Part shown: positions 32,640 through 44,200 of the stretch, piece after piece
Position numbering within the stretch: position 1 is the stretch's first letter
Layout: the number at the start of each line of letters is the position of its first letter
Made by a program: the position numbers and the translations under genes
Notes under the pieces: model-generated
Database searches by the model: none
What the model was told of the DNA's origin: nothing
Seen by the model: the letters and a program-made list of their open reading frames with translations, nothing else
Assembly (NCBI GenBank): GCA_935421135.1
Contig: OW285189.1
Span: forward strand, 11,801,072-11,865,071
Source of the DNA: Bugulina stolonifera
Lineage: Eukaryota > Bryozoa > Gymnolaemata > Cheilostomatida > Bugulidae
Direction of reading: 5' to 3'
DNA: 64,000 nucleotides

Positions 32640-33659
32640 CGTTGGTTGCGTGCTGGGTTATGGGGAAACTACGTAGGGGTGAGGTCAGTAGCATTCTCAG
32701 AACGTGAGAATGTGATTTTTAGCCAATCAGAATGCAGGATTTGAGTGACTGACACAAATATTGGTCAGAATTCAAAGTATCGCTGTGTGATTGGTTAACA
32801 ATCGGGGTCAACGCTAACATCTTTGTATAGACTTGCACAGCTTATAATACTAACTTGCAGGCGTCGTGAATAAAGTTGCGGTTGTACTACATTACGGGGC
32901 CGGGGGGGGTTTGCCGGGGTGAATCAAATTTGATTAAATTTTATTAAAAATAATTTATTTAAATTAAAATGAGTCAATAGTAACTTATTTATTTAATTTT
33001 AACTCACCTAGTCACCAAAAGTGACTCACTGAACGAACGGCATTCCTGAAGACAAACCGGCCAAATAAAAATTGTTCGTAGACAAGATAATCGAGTTAAG
33101 TAGACCACAACAATCTCGCCAGCCGTTAGCCCGACGCCTTTGTGCAAACTAATTTTAACGTTTCCCGAATGCTTTTGTTGCCTATGACAACAGTCTCTAC
33201 TTCCTGTCTCAACAAAGTTCTTGCTGAAATATTCTCATTCTACATGTACTTTTTGAATATTTCTACTGTATTGATATTGTATCATATTTATTATGGACTG
33301 CAGCACTGGTTAGTGAAGCTTCCATCTATATATGAATAGAGAGTAAAGGTTTAGCATCTTTGTTACCAGAGCTGTTGCCTGCTGAATGATCTTGCCCAGT
33401 GAGTAAGTAACAAAACATAAAACATTTTCATTCATTGGATTGTTATATTTAATATTAAATTATTATTTACATCATTAGAGATAATATTATTTGATTATTT
33501 TAAATAAGAATAAAAAAAAACATATAATTATTGCAAGTCGCTTAATTATTTTTTAGAATTAGTATTTAAAATAGTTAAAATGACAAAATCAAAATAAAAT
33601 GATAATTAAAATCAAAGAAAAGCTCCAATGCATTCATCAGCTGAAACATGACTTATATA

Positions 33660-34745
33660 CTTTAGTCATACTCACCTGGTAAAGGGACATTTTGAAAAAT
33701 ACAGTTTGAAATAGAACATTTCTAAACCGGACGTTTGGTATACAACCAATTCGAAACTGTATAGTTTATAGTTAGAAGAACATAACTCACAAAGAATTAA
33801 TTATTTAGTGTTCTACAAGTTGCTAGTAGTAGAACAAAAAATGCTATTAAAAATAAAAGTTAGTTGAAATCGGTAAAGGACATCTCGAAAAAGACAAATC
33901 GAAACATGACGTTTCACAACCGGACAGTTCGAAACCGGACAGTTCTAAACTGTGTAGGTTACATTTAGAAGAACACAGCTCACAGATAAATTAATTTATT
34001 TAGTTGTTTAAATAAAAAATTAATATTAAACTATTGATGTCACGAAGAAAGCTAAATACAATATATAAGGTAATTTGATATGAACATTTCAAATTTGTCA
34101 CTAAAAATAAAAAATACAACCTGCGAACACGTTTTTTGAGCAGTTTTTAAAAATATCCACTGTCCAATCAGAAGTGGATTATTCTGCAGGAGATGGCAAT
34201 TAGAAACCTCCTTTCACATGTCCAATAATTAGTGTAAACCTGTGCATGAAATAGAATATAACAATTAATAATTACTGTTTTACGATAAAATAAACAATAG
34301 GTTTTATTATCCAATCACTGTGCACAATTTTGCTTCGGCTACGAGCGTCGTTATTGGACATGTGAAAGGAGGTTTCTAATTGCCATCACCTGCAAAATAC
34401 ACTGTGATGTCACAGTGTATATTTTTTTAAAACAACTGCTCCAAAAACGTGTTTGCAGGTTGTGTTTTTTATTTTTAGTGACAAATTTGAAAGGTTCATA
34501 TCTAATTACTTTATAAATTGCATTTACCTTCATCCATGGCATGGATAGTTTAAAAATTGGTTGAAATCTGGGGGTTGGGGTTAGGGGTTTCGAACTGTCC
34601 AGTGTTGAACTGTTCGGTTTCAAACTGTCCCAAATTTATTGAAGTCTGAGAGTTGGGGATTGAGGTGTAGAGTTTCGAACTAGCAGTTTTTCAAAAATCC
34701 AGGTTCGAAACTTCCTGTTTCGAGCTGTCTTTTTCGAACATTCAC
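33660..34745. repeat. Foldback element nested in MULE-like element
   Basis: Two arms are inverted: about 34075-34230 (TTTGTCACTAAAAATAAAAAATACAACC..GGCAATTAGAAACCTCCTTTCACATGTCCAAT) against about 34355-34500. Outer parts carry repeated GGACAGTTCGAAACCGG / CCGGTTTCGAACTGTCC-type words on both sides. No clean target duplication was found. Confidence 0.65.
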
Positions 34746-34793
34746 AAATTCTACTTACCTATAATAGCATAATAAAATCCTGCCTTTTTACAC

Positions 34794-35063
34794 ATGCATG
34801 TAGGTCCAATGCGATCTGATGATATTATTGTTATTACAGTTATGGCCGAACTGGTACGACGACCCAGGAAATCAGCATCGAGAAGAAGATGCCCTATTAC
34901 CACCAACCTCCGGCACTCTGGCAAGCATGTGAAGAGACTGCTACCATCACGGCCACCTCGACAACATAAAAAATGCATGTACAGTGACAATCAGCCTACA
35001 CACACTGCTGGACAGTTTCACCACGCTGTATGGGTTGATTTCCACTATACATGCGGTTGTTGA
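34794..35063 (+). CDS. Short Arg-rich frame inside MULE-like element
   Basis: An 89-codon frame with a basic stretch (RRPRKSASRRR) and a His/Cys-containing C-terminus. It is not recognised. It could be a fragment of an exon captured by the transposon or chance. The opposite strand is also open here, which lowers the weight of either. Confidence 0.25.
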   Translation: MHVGPMRSDDIIVITVMAELVRRPRKSASRRRCPITTNLRHSGKHVKRLLPSRPPRQHKKCMYSDNQPTHTAGQFHHAVWVDFHYTCGC

Positions 35064-37771
35064 AGCTTAATTTTTGAGAGTTGCGAAGTGGTCATGCTGT
35101 AGCAGCTTAACACTTTGCTCTTCTTTATATATAATATAATGCATGTATTATTACTTGTTGTTCATCTGAGATCTAGCTGTTCTGTTTTGCATATTATTTT
35201 ATGTATATAAATACTGTTTTCCATGTGCAGTTCATTTGTATTATTGGTATACTGGATGTGCAAGTTTTAACTATTTGTAGCTTACGACTTCTTTCATTGC
35301 ACATCCTATGCATGTTGTTAGTGGAATTAAACATTTAACCAAGAACAGGAAATCAATACAGACTTTTTATGGACTAATATTATTATATAATGTTTAAACA
35401 TAAGAAATAAATCTAAATATTTGTTCAGAGTTGAATTAATAATGTTTTCAGAATACTAATAAATCTGTTGTAGTGCATATAAATTCCATCTGTATTATTT
35501 TGTGTTGTATTAGCCTAATAAATTTGATTATTAATGGATCAGAATTGCCAACACAGGAAGTATGATAATGCAGGTATTGATACATGTGTCTGAATCCTGT
35601 TCTGACTAGGATGCTCCTGATATGTTTATTTTCCCTCTAATCGATCCATAGTTCTAAGCATCTCCTCCCCCCCCCCCTCCCTACCCAGCTATATACTGAA
35701 TGAATACGAAGTTGGTAATCACCTCTCAGTTGTACTGTATGATCTCATATTGATGTGCACAGGTCAACATTGGGTGTTTGGAAATCCATGTTATATTTAT
35801 ACAATACAGTGCTAGATTACATAAGTGATGGTACTATGAAGTTGTCTACACAATCTCAATGAAGAAATCAGTAGGGAAAATTAACTGGTGGCCAGTACTT
35901 TGTAGGCCAAGATTCTTGCGGCCGGTATTTTTTTAATAACGATCAACAGCGGTCGACTAGTCCAATACTCCTACTAGTTTCGGTGAAGCAATCACTTTTG
36001 TCTGTTTGATGACTAGGTGAGTTTAAATATAATAAATACACTTCTATTTATTGAATTTAATTAAAATAAATTATTTTCATTAAATTTTGATCAAATTTGA
36101 GTCACCCCGGCACCGGACCCCGGCAAACCCCGGCCCCGTAATGTAGTACAACCGATAAAGTTGTAGGCATCTTTCTTACTGGTAATTTTTGCTTTGCACT
36201 CAATGCAATATTTTTTTGTCAGAATAACAGTTCACATCACAGTTCATATGGTATGAACATACTAGGGCTTTTCAGTATGTTGGAATACTGATTTTGGTCG
36301 AATTTTTCACATTTTGATATCTTTAGCATTCTAGTAGGGTCAAATGTTAAAATCATGTATCTGGCTCTGAAACTAAGTGACCACTGCCCCCAGCTTGAAT
36401 ACTTCTGTGGGATGACAGTGGCTTATTTAGTTTTGTTGCAAATCTTTAAGATGACTGTATTGAGAAAGAACTTTTTGCTACAACATTAGATAAATTACTA
36501 GAATGAACAAAAATGTAAAGTTTTGAGATGATTTAAGCAAATTCACATACATTCTTTTACCTACTAGTTTGCTCATATTTCTCTGTTGGAGCTTCTGTAA
36601 TTACAGTGTACACAGCTAGACAGTAACCTTACTGACATAATATCGTGGGTTTAGCGCCAAATTGTTACAACATGAATTTTTTGTTTTTGGGTTTTTGTCA
36701 TTAATAGACTTGGAGATACTAATAATGTAAGTTAATTTTGTAAATAAATCATGGTTAACAGTCTTTCACATGATTCCCTAATGCCAAATTGCTACAACTG
36801 CTATTTGTAACATTTTGGCATTCGATGCATTGCACAATGCTTTGGCTCAGAAAGATAGTAAGAATATTACTATAATTATCTTTCCACTTCCAACAAATTA
36901 ACATCCAGTAGTTTGGTAGTGTTGAAGCCATAGATTTTATCTAGATGTACCTAGACCCTCACCTACATCGTATGACAGAAAGTAATCACATTTTATTAAG
37001 GTTTTCGCAACCTAAATTTCATGCACAGGCCAAGCTTCTCAATAATTTTTCATCTCACTTTTGTCACAGTGTTGCAAACACACTGGCCTGGGCTAAAGTA
37101 AAATGCTTATTTTCGTGTGAGAAACCTCTGGTGTGCCGATGAGCTAGGGAGGGTTTTCACTGACCAAGTATAAACCCAAGTCAATAGCCCTTTTGGCCTA
37201 GGCCAAATGGTCATCTTGAGCATTTCGACTATGACCCAGGTCAGTCCAAGAAGTCGTGAAAACAATGTGTATGCACTGCAGTAGTGGAGTATTTAGGCCT
37301 ACCATATTTTACTTAGACCAGTAAATGAACCCTACTAATGATGGTTGATTTGCTGGTGTAGAATAATGCAGTTGTCTGAATTTGGCAGTGCTGTCAGCTA
37401 GGTGGGTAGGCTAATGAAAAAGAAACCTGACTACAGCGGAATTCAGACCCATAACTCTCTCACTGTGAAGCAAATCTCTGCCAGCAAGCCTGCAATGTTC
37501 AAATTACAAGCAACTTCTTTTATATACATTGTATCTTCAATCGTCAAAATCGGTTTTTAACATTATTGTGTGCTGGCAGTAGCTAAATATTTATTTCTCT
37601 GTGAAATTGGACGGCTACCACATATTATTCGTTTATTCTGTAGTTTACATGATATATGACAGTAGAATAAGGGTTATGGTAACCACCTTCAAATCTCATA
37701 CTACTCCAGACAACTTCCTGGCAGCCCTCAAGGAGTCAATGTCTCAGATTCAAGCTGTGATATTTCCCTGA

Positions 37772-39778
37772 CTGAGGATTGAGTTTTTGACAGTTATGGA
37801 AGTCATTTATCTCACATGATGAAGTGTAGGGCTGTGTTTTACTAGAGATGTTTTACTTTAGCTGAGGTATTTGTAAGCATCTGATACAAATATTTTTACA
37901 GACAAGTTTTCAGCCATTTGTTTTATTGATGCATGTATACATAGTATTACATATTATAGTAACAAGGTCATTCTGTTTGAATTTTCCAAGTATAGACTTA
38001 TTTGTTATAATTGTTGTACATGGGGATAGCAGGTGTACTCGGAATTTGCAGGTTGATGCTAAATAAATAGCATTTAATTAATAAATGAATTAATTTCATT
38101 TAGTATTACACTACTTGATACCTCTTAGCTGTCTGTTAATAATATTATTTATTACGCTATGACTAATGCTTAATGTAAAGGGAGACCCATTGTAATAACA
38201 GATATTGGTTCCAGTGAGGGATGAACAAAGGTCGGTCTACAGCAGTCATAAAATAATTGTCATAACGAAAAGGGACGAGAAGCCTTTGGGAGAGATGACC
38301 GGGACATAATAATAGGCACCTGAGGGCCAATAGCGCCAAGACCAGACCCCCAAGGTCGGGTGGCAAAGAGATATGTAGGTAAAATGATGCATGCAGTCTA
38401 TTAGTTATTACAGCAATAAAACCGAGCATTCACCTAGCCTCTCGGCCTATTACAAACAATAACGCATGCACAGGCAGTATCTAGGCTCAGAAGACAGTGG
38501 AGTGTGGACATTTCCCACCCATCAGAGATACCACAGATTATTGGTTGTTACAGCATGGTATGCTACCACTAATATTATCTCTTAGTGCTTAGTACTCACC
38601 ATTGGATTCGGGGTGGTGCAAGTGGTGCATTTTGCATTTGCAAAAGTTTTTTGTCGATTTTTTTTCTATTTTGTTGATTATTTTTGCTAGTTATTCAAAT
38701 GTGTGTGTCAACCTAGCACAAAAATATCTTTTTATAATGTATAGGGGTTCAAAAACACGTGATATGTTATCATCTTTCTTGATCCATGTACAATGTAAAT
38801 ATTTGCCATTTATAAGTCGGAGTTGAATGAGCTGCATTGTCGCATCTTAATCACAAGAAACTTTATATCTTATTTCATTTATTTCGGCCAGCCCATAAAA
38901 TCGATAAAAAGATAAATATTTTTATTCACTTTGCTTATATAATTATATTACTCATTGAATAAATATATTATTCACTATCATTTATGTTTTGCTTTGAAAC
39001 AAAATAATTATAGGTTAGTTACAACTATTCAACCAAACTCAAATTGCCACAAACTCATTTGACTGAATGAACTGAACTGGCTCTTAGGCCCTCCTGGACC
39101 CACAGATGCCAGGATTTTGCTTGGCGGCCGGGGCGCTGCCCTGGACCCCGTTGAGGGCTCACAGCGCACCTCAAAACCCTCAGCTGGAAGGGACGCTGCG
39201 ACGCAGCGTGACGGGGCACGAAGCATTTACCTGCAGTACATGTATAAAACTGAAACCGACTCCTAGATACTGTGCAGTAGGCCCACCTGTGCATGTGCAT
39301 GTCTTTAAGCTCCCATACCTTATTCAACTTGGTGATCTTTTATAGATTCTAAAATGTGTAAAATTGTAAACATCATAAAATTATTTATTTTATATACTAT
39401 TCCCTCTTAGTACTCTTTCTTGAAAATTTTCTTGCTACACTCCTGTTTGTGTGCTGTTATTGGTCAGCTGTCTACAAGTCTGTCACACTGTTATGTAAAT
39501 GTACACAGGATCAAGTAGTACTAGCTATCTGGTAAGCAAAACTTGCACAACAATGATATTTTCTAAAATATTTCTGGAATGTAGAGCATCCTTCATGAAG
39601 CTACAAAATTATTCATCCAACAGTTGCAAAATAATTTTTCAAAATTTATTCCATAGTTATATCTGAAATACTTATTGCCATTAGAGAGACATTTCCCTTC
39701 CCCTATTATCACTGTGACAATTCTCACAAGAATAAATTTCTCGACAATGTACTTTGTGCAGTAGCCTAGTAGTCATAT
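37772..39778. other. Intergenic stretch between CPT2 copies B and C
   Basis: No gene is seen. A block at about 38173-38552 has LTR-like features (AATAAAACCGAGCATTCACC, CTCTCGGCCTATTACA, terminal TTGTTACA) but no matching copy or clear duplication. About 39070-39210 is a GC-rich patch with palindromic words (GGCCCTCCTGGA, CAGGATTTTGC) that may be a MITE remnant. The rest is AT-rich unique sequence. Confidence 0.4.
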
Positions 39779-40805
39779 TGTAATGTTTTCGGGTGTGTTT
39801 ACATACAAGTGCCGATGTGACACGAGTATGGGAAAGACTTGGAGGTCGGTAGAGGACGACCAAGTGACCTTCCACACATTACATAAAGAGTGAACAGTTA
39901 GTTAGTGCTCTTGTGATTATATATCTTGACGTAGGCCGATGCTGAGACTCATCTAAGAGTCCAGGGTTGACGTAGGTCTGTAGAGTTTATACTCCAAAGG
40001 AGTGTAGAAAGAAGTTCTGATAATCTAGGAACTTAGGCCCGACGCTAGATTCATATAGAATCCGGGATCAACTTAAGCTGTAGATGTAGACTCACAAGGA
40101 GTGTATAGAGATATGCTTATATGAGGATGGGGATGACCTCGAGTCGTATGGATCTAAAGGAATCCGCCGGTGGAGTTACCCGCCTACAAGAGTAAGCCTC
40201 TAGGTTTGAATTAGGAGATGTTGCTTTATTAGAGCGCAATCAACAACTGATTTAATACAGAAAATGTGCTGTCTTATATACTAAATATACTTCCGGTAAA
40301 AGGTACGATAAGGTATCGGGCATGGCCGATAAGGTATCGGGCATGGCCGATAAGGTATCGGGCCGGAACTGATGCAACAACATGGATTGTTCCGCCCGAC
40401 GTCGGCCAGCAAAAAGGTCGGCCTTTGCACGAAAAGTGCTTACAATAGCCCGAAATGGATAGTATATAAATATGGCCATGATTGGAGACATCGGCCCAGA
40501 AAAATGTACAGTAAAAGACTTAGTATGTGTAATCAGACAAGAGAAGATAATTGCTTATAATTATAATAAGGGAAAAACCAAGTGTAATCGCAATAGTCTC
40601 ATTGGGTAAGAATACAATAATAGAAGCACACTATATGACAGTAGTTGATTATAATAAGGGCAATGTTCATGCATGTATAATAAGAGAACAAGGCAAGACA
40701 ATAGTAATGCATGAATGAGTAAATATGGATAACATGAGAACAATGTCACTGTGGCTATTTACAAGATTACAGTCTATGCGTGGCAGGCTGTGCTGTTTCA
40801 CCACA
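39779..40805 (-). mobile_element. Family-C solo LTR, minus orientation
   Basis: On the minus strand it starts TGTGGTGAAACAGC and ends AACATTACA, with ATAT on both sides (39775-39778, 40806-40809). It contains GGAGATGTTGCTTTATTAGAG (AATAAAGCAACAT on the minus strand). A 20-bp GATAAGGTATCGGGCATGGCC unit is tandemly repeated three times at 40308-40362, upstream of the promoter region in element orientation. 1027 bp. Confidence 0.85.
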
Positions 40806-41256
40806 ATATTATATTCAGTATTTTCTGCTCATATTCCCCTAAGAGCCCGTATTTAGATATTAATTAGATACTTGACATAAAATCACAAACCTTGTTAATT
40901 TATTCTGCGCTGAATCATTGTACCTATCTGGACATGCACATGTAGGCTAAAACAAGGTTTTGTACTTGATTTTTAGTGTTTACTTAAATACTTTACTGAA
41001 ATTGTTAGTTTATGGCGCCATTGAATATTGCAAGTTTGTATTGGATATTGGCCTTTCCAGGCAAACAATGAAGAGTATTGGTTCTGGGTTGACCTCTAAG
41101 CCTGGATATCAGTATACCAAATAAAATATATATAATTCATTGATGTTCAGAGCACATATTAGATTAGTCAAATCTTATTTATCCTAATCATGTCTCTTAC
41201 TTAGGGTTGCAAATATTTGTGAGTACTTTAATTTACAGTCACGGTATCAGACTAGT

Positions 41257-44200
41257 ATGCAAGCCAGATCAGTTCATTTAGCTGCCTCTATGGTAAGTTT
41301 TTACTGCTTTTGTTTGTTATAATATTTTCAGCAAGAACAAGACACTAGATGTAATTAATTAGTTAGTGCTACATGTGGACAAGGCTCCTGGACTAGGCCA
41401 GTCAGTCATTCAGATGGCTAGACAATGGACTCTATATCAAGTACTATGGCTAGTTTCAAGTGTATTGTATTATGTAATCACTAGTGTATTATTATGTAAC
41501 AGTGTCTGCAATTAATTATAGTAAATCTGTATTATTGGCTGTTATGAATATTATAAATCAGTAGATCAGGCTCAGACAGAGCCTCACTTTTATCAATACC
41601 TATATGTAATTAGTACTGTAGAAATGAACTTAAAGTTATTCTGACTAGTTAGAAGCGTATAACTACAAGGAGAGGAGAGTCGGTATAGTACAGTATAGTA
41701 TAGTAAACAGGCATTGACTCGGGACCACATGGGTCGTCTTGAGTAGTCATTGAACTACTAGTACCTGTTGATCTTTCATGTAATGAGAAGACCTAGCATC
41801 ACTCATAGGCTCTTCATTTTGAACAAGGGGTCGTCCCAGGACAACATCACAACTCTCCAAAAACCATTACAATATTGTGGTGTTTCGGCGTGCCAGTCAT
41901 GTCCAGTCTCTTATAGACTGTTATAGCAAGTTTGCATTATTGTATAAATCAGGGGCGGCTATAGGCACCCATGCCACCATCTTAGGCGTGTGTTCAATCA
42001 ATCATGCAATACTAGCTGTGCTCTGTAAATTATCAATACTATGCATATCCAGGCTTCAATTCATGTCCTATTTACTTGCTCAGGCAGTACAGTCATTGTA
42101 TAGTGCTGTAATAGTCATGTTATATGTGTAGACTGTACCCATGCATGTTCATGTTTCACACTTATCTTGTATTAACTCACTCAGACACGTGAAGTTCATG
42201 ACTTCTTGAAAATATGCTGGTGTTAAAATTTTTCCTATATCCACCCCTGGTATAAATTATTCTAAGTCTCTTTGCCTATTGTAAATAATGAGGATGTCTT
42301 GGATCATAGTAGTTTTTACATATAATCTTTTCCACATGATTATAAGCCCTTTTTGTAAATGGCCGACCCTTTTAAGGTCGGACCTCGGGCACTTTTCAGC
42401 CATTTATTGTTACACAATTTTCGGGGCCAGTACCTTATCGACCCACCCGATGCCTTATCGGGCTTATTACCGGAAACTAGATTAGTATAAAAGCAAGCAC
42501 ATTTTATTATGCTAGTCAGTTACTGATTGCGCTCTGATAAAGCAACATCTCTTAACTCAACCTACAGAGTCTTACTCTTGCAGGCAGGCAGCTCCAGCCT
42601 TGGTCCCTTTGGACGTTTAGCGCCCGAGCTCGTCCTCATACTCATATAAGACTCTTACCACACTCTCGATGTGTATAAACATCAGACCTTAGTCGATTCT
42701 TGACTCTTCAATGAGCCTAAGCACCGGGCCTACGTCCCCAGTTCAATACTAAGAACTTCTACACTCTTAGGAGTATAAACCATCGGACCTACGCCGATCC
42801 TTGACTCCTCAATGAGCCTAAGCATCGGGCCTACGTCCTTACAACACTAATAGAGCTATAAACTGTTCACTCTTTATGTAATGGTGGAAGTACCACTTTA
42901 TAGACCACTCTCAAGCACTTCCCACACTCGCATCTACATCGGCACCAGTGTGACATATCCATAAAAACATCACAATATAATAGGAAACAAAATGGCCAAA
43001 TTCCCTAACACCCCATGGGTAGTGAGGTGGTCATAATACGAGGGGTGCCTTGTGTGCAGTTGACTCTAACGTTGTTGAACTGTCAGGGATAGGTATTTTC
43101 ATGGATGTGAAATCAGGTCCCTGACTTCTCAATTGAAAAATTGAAAGTTCTTGCATAAAACAACATCAATTACACGTACATTGTATTGTAATCGTTTTTG
43201 GGCTTTGGTACTGTCGTCCTGAGACGACTCCCGAGTCCAAAATGAAGAGCCTATGAGTGGTGCTAGGTTTTCGCATGACATGAAAGATTAACATGTACTA
43301 GTAGTCAAATAACTACCAAAGACGACCCATATAACCCTGAGTCAATGTGTAATGGTTTCTGTGATTTGGTGCGGTCGTCCTTGGACGACTATCGACCCAG
43401 AAATGAAGTGCCTATGAGTGGTAATAGGACTTCGCATTACATGAAAGATCGAGCGGTCTCAGTAGCCCAAATACTACCAAAGACGACCCATCTGATCTCA
43501 AGTCCGACCTTCAGACTATACAATGAAAGAGAGTGATCCGACCTAGTAGGCAGTTCGCAAGGCGAATGACCTGGCAAAAGGAAGAGAAAGTCTCTGTATC
43601 AAGTATAGATGTGTCTTTATTGAAAGCCAAGTGAAGACTGAGACAATGAACAGTAAAACAGTGCCCTTTATATAGTATAAGGACTTCCGGCCGACATGAC
43701 GTCGGGAAAAGACGACGTGTGGTCGTCCGGAAGTTGCGCAACAAGATGGCCGCCGGAAGCCCGACGGCCGACCCAAAATAGGTCGGGTTCTACAAAAGTT
43801 GCTTATAATGGTCCAATTCATGTACAAAATGAATATCAATGGATTCTGAGAGGTCGGGCCTCTGTACATGGGTATAAAAGGCACAAAAAAGGACTTAGTA
43901 ACATTCATGTGACTATGTACAACAACATATAGTAAGATACATGAATAAGGAGTGAGCATAAACACATGGAGACATATATATAGAGGGTAATTAAGTACTT
44001 GAACATGCAATGTAGTTAAAGGTAAGTATACGAGCACTAATTGTGAGAATGTTAGTGTCAGGTGAGTAGCGCTGTAACGACTACTAGGCACTTAGGGTGC
44101 GGTGGAGCTTCGTCCGGGAGTTGGAGTCGTATACAAATGTCCTGTACCATCACATAGCCCCCCGATCCTTGGCACTATCTCTTCGAGTATGTCTAAGGAT

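Larger units (their letters stand above)
32879..36154. mobile_element. MULE-like DNA transposon with long TIRs and 9-bp duplication
   Basis: The left end CGGTTGTACTACATTACGGG and the inverted right end match. Similarity continues inward with gaps for about 150 bp, through GGTTTGCCGGGG and AACTCACCTAGTCA. ATAAAGTTG flanks both sides (32870-32878, 36155-36163). A 9-bp duplication with long TIRs fits Mutator-like elements, though no transposase was recognised. Total 3276 bp, containing a nested foldback element and one short frame. Confidence 0.75.
22066..37771 (+). pseudogene. CPT2: CPT2-like copy B, exons 11-15 only, disrupted
   Basis: Exon equivalents: 22066-22253, 24858-25027, 25255-25364 plus 30798-30904, 31323-31514, 37644-37771. 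Sizes match copy A (188, 170, 217 versus 220, 192 versus 189), and phases agree. No exons 1-10 are found upstream. Exon 13 is split by a 5.4 kb LTR element, yet joining the two halves would keep frame. Unlike copy A it retains TYESCS and the Thr of GRTE at the carnitine site, CTST and DGFGLG. However, the catalytic loop reads FEHSGADG instead of FEHSWGDG. Most likely a truncated tandem duplicate killed by the insertion. Whether exons 11-15 were once joined to copy C-like 5' exons cannot be told. Confidence 0.85.

Noticed and set aside
43543..44091. 182- and 197-codon minus-strand frames repeated at 43.5 and 48.4 kb
   Set aside because: They lie wholly inside the two identical LTRs, overlap the TATA and polyadenylation signals, and are absent as frames from the solo LTR; the duplication itself is the LTR.
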